Assembly: GCA_902778625.1 (NCBI GenBank)
Contig: CACYYM010000004.1
Location: 62,001-126,000 of the forward strand
DNA: 64,000 bases
Direction: 5' to 3'
From: an uncultured Bacteroidales bacterium
GTDB taxonomy: Bacteria > Bacteroidota > Bacteroidia > Bacteroidales > Bacteroidaceae
Made by a program: the position numbers and the translations under genes
In this document: one piece after another, positions 57,867 to 64,000 of the stretch
How the letters are laid out: the number at the start of each line of letters is the position of its first letter
Position numbering within the stretch: the first letter of the stretch is position 1
Notes under the pieces: generated by a model
Seen by the model: only the letters and a program-made list of their open reading frames with translations
Database searches by the model: none
What the model was told of the DNA's origin: nothing

Positions 57867-60419
57867 TTATTTTCGGAGTATCTTCTTGCCGTTCTCCACA
57901 ACAATGCCCTTGTAGCCTTCGCCCACGCGCTGACCTTGCAAGTTATAAACGCCAGCCGACAATGGCTCCTGCGCCTCCATGTCATGGATACCATCAGGAC
58001 TATCGCCTTCCACAGGTGAGGTAAGCAAATACAGCTCTTCTATTACGTTGCCGTTAACGACATCGGTGCCGTAGATGGCTGTCGCTTCGAAGTATTTGCC
58101 TGCAATGTTCGAAGGGAGAGTAATTCTGGGAGACTTGATCTGGAACTTATTCCAAAGACGCACCCTGCGGTCTCCAATAACAGCAAAGACACCACCGTCG
58201 CGCACAAGCGTCATTCCTCTTACCCATACCAGATTGGAATAATAGTCGGGAGTGAGGTCATCGACAAGAACTTCAACAGACAGAGGAGCCTCGCCGCTGC
58301 TGATTGAAACGTCTTCAGCAGACGAGTCAGCATCAGCAGGTACGAACTGAGGCATGAGATTACTATAAGCCAGACGCCCAAGAAGACAGCCGTTGAGGAT
58401 GTCGTTCTTGCTGACGTTCAGCCCCGTCCCACTAAGCAGAAGGCAGCCTGAAGCGTCGCGCAGATAGATATCGCCGGAATAGGCATAAAGCACCTGAGCA
58501 TTAGTAAGCGTGAGAAGCACATCGATACCCTCCTCCATCGCAATGAACGATGCGATATCGGGAGCCACAGTGAGCTGCGTCACAAGCACCGTGCAAGTGT
58601 CTGTCAGCTTACCATTGGCCGTAACGGTGATATGGCATGTGCCTTCGCTCAACGCAGTCACCATACCATTAGCATCAACCGTGGCCACAGCCTCGTTGTC
58701 GCTGGTGAAAACACACGTACACGAAGCCGACTCCGGATCCTGCACAGTGGTCAACTGCAACCGGCTGCCGATGCTGAGCCTATAACTGTCGCTCGTAAAG
58801 CTGATAGATGTAAGCACATCCACATCGTACGCATCGAAGGTGATGACACCGCCGCTCTCCCTGATGTTGCGAAACGCCAGATTGGAAAGCTTGCCAGACC
58901 AGGTCTTCAGATTTGGCGACGTCTCGTTGTTGATAGCAGTCACATTCCTCGTGCCCGGGAACGGGTCGCTGGCAGTGCCCGCAGAGATGCTGTTGGAATT
59001 TGATCTCACGCCACCCGCGCGCAACAACTCGTAGTAAGGATGATTGGAATTGTTGTTCACACTATTGTAGTTCCAAACCGAACTGCTTGTGGAATCTACA
59101 CGGAAGATGAGCATGCCGTGACCGGGCAAAGCCGCATCCCACTTGGTCTTCTGGCGGTTCTCGATAAGGAAAAACTCTTTATTCACCTGCGTGTTCAGGC
59201 GGTAGCCGGTATTGCTCGAATGAAGCGCCTCAAGGCTGTACGATCCCGCAGCATCGATGACCTGCGGCGTGGCAAAGCCCAAAGCATAACGCTCAAAGAG
59301 CGAGAAGCCGCACGGCGTGCGACCATAGTTCAAGTCGGCACCGCCTGCCATAATCGACCAAGTATCTGGGGTCACACATTCGCCATCCTCCTCATAGTTC
59401 GCATCATAGAAGTCGGGCAGGCCTAGCACGTGGCTGAACTCATGACACATGGTACCAATACCCTCGAGCACGCTCCAGTCCGTAGAACCGAACAACTCGT
59501 TGGAACATGCATAACGCCCCAACTTTACGCCGTCCTTGCGGATTGTCCGATTATAGCTGATGTCATACTGATGCGGCCACAGCAGGCGGCTGTCGTTGCC
59601 CTGAATGTACGAACCAAGTCCGGCAAAGATGAAATAAATCATGTCCACCGTACCATCGTTATTGACATCGTAGTCGCTGAAGTCCACCTGCGAATCGGCT
59701 GCCGCGCAAGCATCAATCATCAATTGGACGCTATTCTGCGTGCCATTGGCATAGTACTGGCTGCGGTTCACCTGCACAGGACCAACAACATCGAAAGTCG
59801 GGACAAACATGCCCTCAGAGTTATCGCGATAGTAGTCACGTATACTGCCAGTGCAGCGCACGTACCCGCTAGAGTAGAAGTTGGTGCGGTCATCGCCCAT
59901 ATAATCGTCGGCATTAATCATGTCCTCCATGATGTCGGCATAATCGTCGTAGCGGAACGAGCAGTCGTTGTACTCCACAAGTATCACCAGACCGCGGAAC
60001 TGCGAGTAATCATAGCGGGCAGCACGGTCCTGGCTAAACATGGGAGCACGCGCAGCACGATTCAGACGGAGCATCTGCCTCATCTGTTCTGTAGGCTGTG
60101 GCATGAGGCGTCCCACCTTTTCCAAGTAATCGCGCTCCTTCGCCGTACGCTCGACCGCATCATGTGCCAGCAAGTCGGTAGCTTCCAGCTGGCCAGCTTC
60201 ATTCATCTGGGCATATACATATGCACCGTCGTCACGACGCACCAGTGAATAGCCGTCCAACGTGATATTATAGTGAAGGTACTCGTCGCCCACCAGACGG
60301 ATGGTGACGCCAGAACCATCGGGCTGCACAACTCGCGTGGTGCCCTGATAGGCAGGACGAGCATAGAAAATGGCGATGCCAAAGAGCATCGCCATTATTG
60401 TCATAGAGAGTCTCCTCAT
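57867..60419 (-). CDS. exported M6-family metalloprotease with Ig-like domain and C-terminal tail
   Basis: An 850-residue secreted protease. Signal peptide at about 1-22. The M6 zinc motif HEFSHVLGLPDFYD (near residue 341) has the HExxH pair and the downstream Asp. A BIG_2-type bacterial Ig domain follows later (about 545-625, AVATVDANGMVTALSEGTCHI split: ATVDANGMVTALSEGTC). The C-terminus (VYNLQGQRV, YKGIVVENGKKILRK) matches tails on two other secreted proteins in the window. M6 members include immune inhibitor A-like proteases; the target is unknown. It overlaps the upstream 955-residue gene by 4 bp, so both are made together. Confidence 0.88.
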   Translation of the reverse strand: MRRLSMTIMAMLFGIAIFYARPAYQGTTRVVQPDGSGVTIRLVGDEYLHYNITLDGYSLVRRDDGAYVYAQMNEAGQLEATDLLAHDAVERTAKERDYLEKVGRLMPQPTEQMRQMLRLNRAARAPMFSQDRAARYDYSQFRGLVILVEYNDCSFRYDDYADIMEDMINADDYMGDDRTNFYSSGYVRCTGSIRDYYRDNSEGMFVPTFDVVGPVQVNRSQYYANGTQNSVQLMIDACAAADSQVDFSDYDVNNDGTVDMIYFIFAGLGSYIQGNDSRLLWPHQYDISYNRTIRKDGVKLGRYACSNELFGSTDWSVLEGIGTMCHEFSHVLGLPDFYDANYEEDGECVTPDTWSIMAGGADLNYGRTPCGFSLFERYALGFATPQVIDAAGSYSLEALHSSNTGYRLNTQVNKEFFLIENRQKTKWDAALPGHGMLIFRVDSTSSSVWNYNSVNNNSNHPYYELLRAGGVRSNSNSISAGTASDPFPGTRNVTAINNETSPNLKTWSGKLSNLAFRNIRESGGVITFDAYDVDVLTSISFTSDSYRLSIGSRLQLTTVQDPESASCTCVFTSDNEAVATVDANGMVTALSEGTCHITVTANGKLTDTCTVLVTQLTVAPDIASFIAMEEGIDVLLTLTNAQVLYAYSGDIYLRDASGCLLLSGTGLNVSKNDILNGCLLGRLAYSNLMPQFVPADADSSAEDVSISSGEAPLSVEVLVDDLTPDYYSNLVWVRGMTLVRDGGVFAVIGDRRVRLWNKFQIKSPRITLPSNIAGKYFEATAIYGTDVVNGNVIEELYLLTSPVEGDSPDGIHDMEAQEPLSAGVYNLQGQRVGEGYKGIVVENGKKILRK

Positions 60420-63283
60420 TTAACAAGCACCTTCTTGCCGTCCTTCACGACAATGCCCTTGTAGTTTTTGTCGACAGGCTGACCTGCCAGATTGAAGGGA
60501 CGACGGTTCTTCAAAGAGCTGTCTGCTACGATGGTGCTAATGCCGTTCGGATCAACACCCTGCTCTACAGTAACAGTCAACTTAGCGCCTTCCTGGAAGA
60601 AGACAACCTTAGCCGTACGATACTGCTCGCCTTCGGGAAGTGGTTGGGCAGTGACAACCAAGTCATAGTCAATGCCATTGACGTAGTACGTATACTCGTT
60701 GCCTTCCTCATCAACTTCGGTAGCTTTGGTATAGTCCTCGTTGGCAACCTCGAAGTTAAGCCATTCGGGAACTTCTTCCACTTCCTCGTCATTCTCATAG
60801 ATGCCCTCGACAAAAAGTCTGTAAGTGGGCTCTTCTGTCTCATCATCTATAGAATTGTACATGGGGTTGATGTGGATGGTGGAAGTACCGCCCTCAACGT
60901 CATACTTCAACTCTGTGTCGTCCTCGGTGTACAGATAGCCGTAGGTAGCGTCGAGCAGGCCAATGAACAACTGAGGCCAGCCACCACTGTATGAATGCAA
61001 CCTGCCACTTTCGTCTTCGCCAGTTTCACGGAACCATGTCGAAGTGATCTCGTTGAAGTTATAAGATTGGCTGCCGAGCACACCTTCAAAGGTGCCGTTG
61101 TCCCAGCCTTCGATGATAATTACAAACTCGTCCTCAATGAACAGGTAATCTACTGTCTCGCTCATACCGAACTCATCTTCAACGTATAATTCATTGAACT
61201 CGACTGCAGTAATTCCCTTATCATAATCAGCGTTCACATTATCCATTGTGGCATCGCCCTCGGCAATGATGTCGCCTACCGTGAGATTGCCTCTTGCGTC
61301 ACGCTCACACTTACACAGCTTAATGTGCAGTTCGAAGTCGTCTGTGCCAGTGAATTCAACAATAGGCAGGGTTACACCTGTAAGATAGAGCGGAGTAGCA
61401 GGCTTACCTTGATAAGAATAAATCGTAGACATGCTCGTCACGTTATCACTATGTTGTCCCCAAAGTCCCGGCGTTGCCCAGTTAAGATAGAACGTCAGTT
61501 CGTAATCAGGATTTTGACGAGTCATCACGGCATGTGATCCATCACTGAATGTGAAGGAACTTGCTCCTTCACCTGCATAAAGATGCATAGCCTCATATAT
61601 GGGTTCGTCTGTAGGATTCCCTTCGTCGTCCGTAACCATATTGTTAGCTCCCCAAGTAAAAGGCTCGGAGACGGTCTTCTCGTTGTGTGCGATGAGCGAG
61701 AAGTCACTATAGATTGCACCACCTTGAGTGTTAATAGTGAAGTCCCTATCACCACTTCTAAGAGTTGTCTCAACGTCATCAGCATCTGTTTCCTTAGCAG
61801 ACCACTCAAAATCCGTGGCTATATCAAAGGTAAGATTGCGAAGCGTCGTGGGAGCATAAGCACCCAAAACTCCCAGATTGTCATTGAAGCTGTAACCAGA
61901 ATAACCTAATCCAGCGAATAATACCAATTCTTCCGGCTCGCAGGCCACATCCTCTGGTGCCTCTGCGGGAGCGTCGGGCGTACGATACTTTGGCTTATCA
62001 ATGTATTGATAACCGCCCAAATAGGTCTCAAAAGAAGGATCGAACTCGGATGTGCTCCATGCACCGATGAGAATGCTTTCACCTTCAATGGTCTTCAGGC
62101 CTGTCTTCTCTTCTGTAAGTACGATACAGCCGTCATCGGAAGTAGCGCTGAAAAGCAGGATATATTGCGAATCCTCTTCCTCATCGCCTTCAATAGAAGC
62201 TATAATCTGAGGCCTTATAGTGATGGTGCTACCTTCCTGCTCATATTCCACGGGAATACCATCAGGATAAAGGCCAGAGAAGGTCTCGTCAAGAGGAGTC
62301 ATATCAACAAAGAACCTGATTGTCTCGTCGTCCATTATCTTTGTTCCGCTCTGCATCAACCAGTCGACAGGCACATTGTTAAAGTAGTCCACACCATGAG
62401 CGTTGTACTTCTGGCCATAAGTGGTCTTTAACTGGTAATAATAGTTCACATTGGCAATCAGTTCGTCTAAACCCCGGTAGGCCTCACCGAACGTTGGATC
62501 GAATTCAACATCAGCGAACTCGCCAAAACCGATGTAGTCGCCACTTGTGATAGTAAGTTTACCATTCTGGTCAACCTCCAAACTGATAGAGCCATCTTCG
62601 CTCGTGACAGAGAAGAGGGTAACATAGTAAGTAGTGTCCTCTGTTTCATTCGGATAGCTGGCTACGGTCTGTGGCATGATTGTAATGGCATCATTCTCAT
62701 CAACCGTAAATTCCACGGGAATACCTTCAGGATAAAGACTTGAAATGAAGTTTGGCGCAGGAATAAGATCCACAAAAACGTTCACCTCTTCTTCCTCTCC
62801 TGTTTCCTCGTTGGTGTAGGTGGCCGTAGAAGGAGTCATAGTCCATTGAGCGGACTCACCTGTGAAATAGTCAACACCTGTTCCAGTATATTCCTTGGCA
62901 AATAAAGGAGCCTTGCTGGGAGCCTTAACCTTTGAAGTTAAAGTCTTTGTGGGTTGAAGGCTGACAGCTCTGTGACGATGCACCTTACCCTTTGTAAGTG
63001 CCTTGACCTGACTCTGCATAGCGGGCTTCTCTGCTGCGAATAAACGCTGTGCACGTGTATAAGGCTTCAACCTGTCTGTATCAAGTGTGAGCATACGAGT
63101 TGGAGCATAGTTCCTCTTGGCCAAATCCTGTCGTGGACCGACAACTTGGTAAGAACGCTGTGTCTGGGCCATTTTCACAACCGGCGATTTTGCCTGTGGG
63201 CTGCCCAATGGCTTGGGGCTAAATTGTGCGTTTACGGACAATGCGACCAAAGCCATCACATAAAAAAGTAACTGCTTTTTCAT
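60416..63283 (-). CDS. large secreted acidic protein with two tandem domains and a sorting-like tail
   Basis: A 955-residue protein with a signal peptide (1-19, ALVALSVNAQ). A basic, low-complexity stretch (25-130) comes first. Two tandem domains of about 140 residues follow (135-282 and 295-428), each with GVDYF, VFVD or FFVD, LYP(E/D)GIPVE, and EFDP(T/S)F. The later part contains sandwich-like segments and a probable BACON-like domain (EVPEWLNFEVANEDYTKA split) near residue 850. The C-terminus (FNLAGQPVDKNYKGIVV, GKKVLVK) matches the M6 protease tail. Function unknown; it may be a surface adhesin or substrate/partner of the protease. Confidence 0.7.
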   Translation of the reverse strand: MKKQLLFYVMALVALSVNAQFSPKPLGSPQAKSPVVKMAQTQRSYQVVGPRQDLAKRNYAPTRMLTLDTDRLKPYTRAQRLFAAEKPAMQSQVKALTKGKVHRHRAVSLQPTKTLTSKVKAPSKAPLFAKEYTGTGVDYFTGESAQWTMTPSTATYTNEETGEEEEVNVFVDLIPAPNFISSLYPEGIPVEFTVDENDAITIMPQTVASYPNETEDTTYYVTLFSVTSEDGSISLEVDQNGKLTITSGDYIGFGEFADVEFDPTFGEAYRGLDELIANVNYYYQLKTTYGQKYNAHGVDYFNNVPVDWLMQSGTKIMDDETIRFFVDMTPLDETFSGLYPDGIPVEYEQEGSTITIRPQIIASIEGDEEEDSQYILLFSATSDDGCIVLTEEKTGLKTIEGESILIGAWSTSEFDPSFETYLGGYQYIDKPKYRTPDAPAEAPEDVACEPEELVLFAGLGYSGYSFNDNLGVLGAYAPTTLRNLTFDIATDFEWSAKETDADDVETTLRSGDRDFTINTQGGAIYSDFSLIAHNEKTVSEPFTWGANNMVTDDEGNPTDEPIYEAMHLYAGEGASSFTFSDGSHAVMTRQNPDYELTFYLNWATPGLWGQHSDNVTSMSTIYSYQGKPATPLYLTGVTLPIVEFTGTDDFELHIKLCKCERDARGNLTVGDIIAEGDATMDNVNADYDKGITAVEFNELYVEDEFGMSETVDYLFIEDEFVIIIEGWDNGTFEGVLGSQSYNFNEITSTWFRETGEDESGRLHSYSGGWPQLFIGLLDATYGYLYTEDDTELKYDVEGGTSTIHINPMYNSIDDETEEPTYRLFVEGIYENDEEVEEVPEWLNFEVANEDYTKATEVDEEGNEYTYYVNGIDYDLVVTAQPLPEGEQYRTAKVVFFQEGAKLTVTVEQGVDPNGISTIVADSSLKNRRPFNLAGQPVDKNYKGIVVKDGKKVLVK

Positions 63284-63322
63284 AACTTGTCTGAATTAAA
63301 TTATAATAATATATTGTATTGT

Positions 63323-64000
63323 TTATTTCAAAATATAGTCGTTGCCGCCATCCACCGAATGTAGTTCACATCCAGTCGGAAGGAAATAGTTGTCAGGAAC
63401 GATGTCATATGTGCCAGAGAGTGTTGCGGCAAACTGGCGCGCAATTTGCTCGATGTCACACTTCTTTGCCATCGTCGTGAGGTTTTTATCTGCCTTTTCG
63501 CCGTCAGAATAAGCAATCTGCATCTTTCCAAAAGATGGGCGGCTAGTAGTCAACGAGAGACCGGCCGTGTTAGTTTTTGTCTTGACCTTAAACGTAAACA
63601 CTATTCCTTTCACTGCGCCACTTCCTGTAGAACGTCCAAGTCCAACTTGCGATAATGAGTAGTCTTTGTTGAACTTCTTGGCTTCCGCATCGATTTGAGC
63701 GAGCAAACCCTTCTGCTCATCAGAGAGGTTGTCCATGTCAAGGTTCCAAATGGTGTTGCGTCCGTTGACGATGTAGTTGTCCCACGTTGCAATCACCTTT
63801 ACGCTGTCATTCTCAGACATCAAACAAGTTTTGTCTTCTGCCAAGAAGAACTCCTGAAACGAAGTACCCTTTATGCTATTTCTGTGCTGCAAATAGAAGC
63901 CTGTCGGAGAGAACACGCAATTGATAGTAGAGGGAAACAACGGGTCATTGACACGTTCGCAATAAGTAACGATGCCGCCACGCAGATTCTTGAAGTAGAG
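63323..64000 (-). CDS. exported or cytosolic protein of unknown function, 5' end outside the window
   Basis: The minus-strand frame is open from the stop at 63323 to the window edge, so at least 225 residues are present and the start is missing. A TTG at 63940 is in frame, but the frame stays coding-like beyond it (YFKNLRGGIVTYCERVND), so the gene surely extends right. No family recognised. It lies 39 bp before the 955-residue gene and is probably the first visible member of the same unit. Confidence 0.6.
   Translation of the reverse strand, partial: LYFKNLRGGIVTYCERVNDPLFPSTINCVFSPTGFYLQHRNSIKGTSFQEFFLAEDKTCLMSENDSVKVIATWDNYIVNGRNTIWNLDMDNLSDEQKGLLAQIDAEAKKFNKDYSLSQVGLGRSTGSGAVKGIVFTFKVKTKTNTAGLSLTTSRPSFGKMQIAYSDGEKADKNLTTMAKKCDIEQIARQFAATLSGTYDIVPDNYFLPTGCELHSVDGGNDYILK

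Noticed and set aside
1-64000. Insertion sequences, prophage, tRNA or rRNA genes
   Set aside because: No transposase, integrase, phage structural gene, CCA-ending cloverleaf or rRNA-like block was recognised anywhere in the window.

Overview
The window looks like chromosomal DNA from a Bacteroidales bacterium, most likely Prevotellaceae or a close relative. The evidence is the Bacteroidetes promoter signature (-7 box TAnnTTTGC) ahead of most transcription units, the lack of strong Shine-Dalgarno sites, BspA-type surface proteins, GldE, DUF4837 and DUF4105 family proteins, a Bacteroidetes-style succinyl/acetylornithine carbamoyltransferase, and the rlmN-DUF4837-pdxA-sigma54 activator-lptE-TPR-secG gene order. 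No tRNA, rRNA, insertion sequence, prophage or CRISPR array was seen. Most genes are housekeeping or carbohydrate genes.

Layout. 0.5-2.4 kb: a secreted leucine-rich-repeat protein behind two TGTCACA palindromes. 2.7-9.3 kb: a probable operon for storage alpha-glucan (debranching enzyme, GT4 glycosyltransferase, GH57 enzyme with a histone-like tail), followed by a ThiD/PdxK-like kinase fold fused to an AraC DNA-binding domain and a short-chain dehydrogenase. 9.3-12.4 kb: exported carbohydrate-active enzymes (SGNH hydrolase, GH16, GH43-like). 13.0-14.5 kb: PLP synthase PdxS and PdxT. 14.6-18.2 kb, minus strand: a membrane-anchored LuxR-type regulator coupled to a small membrane protein, an exported EEP-family protein, RNase G and a very small basic ribosomal-type protein. 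18.4-22.4 kb: mutY, a membrane protein, 5-formyl-THF cyclo-ligase and an exported Gfo/Idh/MocA protein. 22.5-29.3 kb: the rlmN to secG envelope block and an acetylglucosamine-kinase-like protein, including a catalytically degenerate PdxA. 29.6-34.7 kb: cutC, a nitroreductase, a small exported protein, argF', an acyl-CoA synthetase and its XRE-cupin regulator. 35.2-42.7 kb: a minus-strand arginine/proline cluster (argR, GNAT, argG, argC, argD, proC, proB, proA). 42.7-46.8 kb: coaX, an outer-membrane protein, lptC and gldE. 47.2-57.6 kb: a DUF5009-type acyltransferase, a DUF4105 protein, a degenerate alkaline phosphatase, secA, a small acidic protein and a PpiD/SurA-like foldase. 57.9-64.0 kb: an exported M6 metalloprotease and large secreted partners; the last gene runs off the window.

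The most unusual structure is not a gene. Thirteen intergenic spots carry short tandem arrays with a 22-bp period. They fall into a GC-rich family (core CCGCACGCGG, seven arrays) and an AGTT-N4-AACT family (six arrays). Arrays differ in core sequence but keep the same period, each unit usually carries a small dyad, and the GC-rich arrays nearly all point the same way whatever the direction of the neighbouring genes. One array switches between two different cores without losing phase. This set has no explanation from the annotated genes and is the main candidate for an undescribed system. Other points of interest are two apparent pseudoenzymes (PdxA-like and alkaline-phosphatase-like), the kinase-AraC fusion, a duplicated N-terminal module shared by adjacent envelope genes, and a conserved small basic protein with no normal start codon in its full frame.
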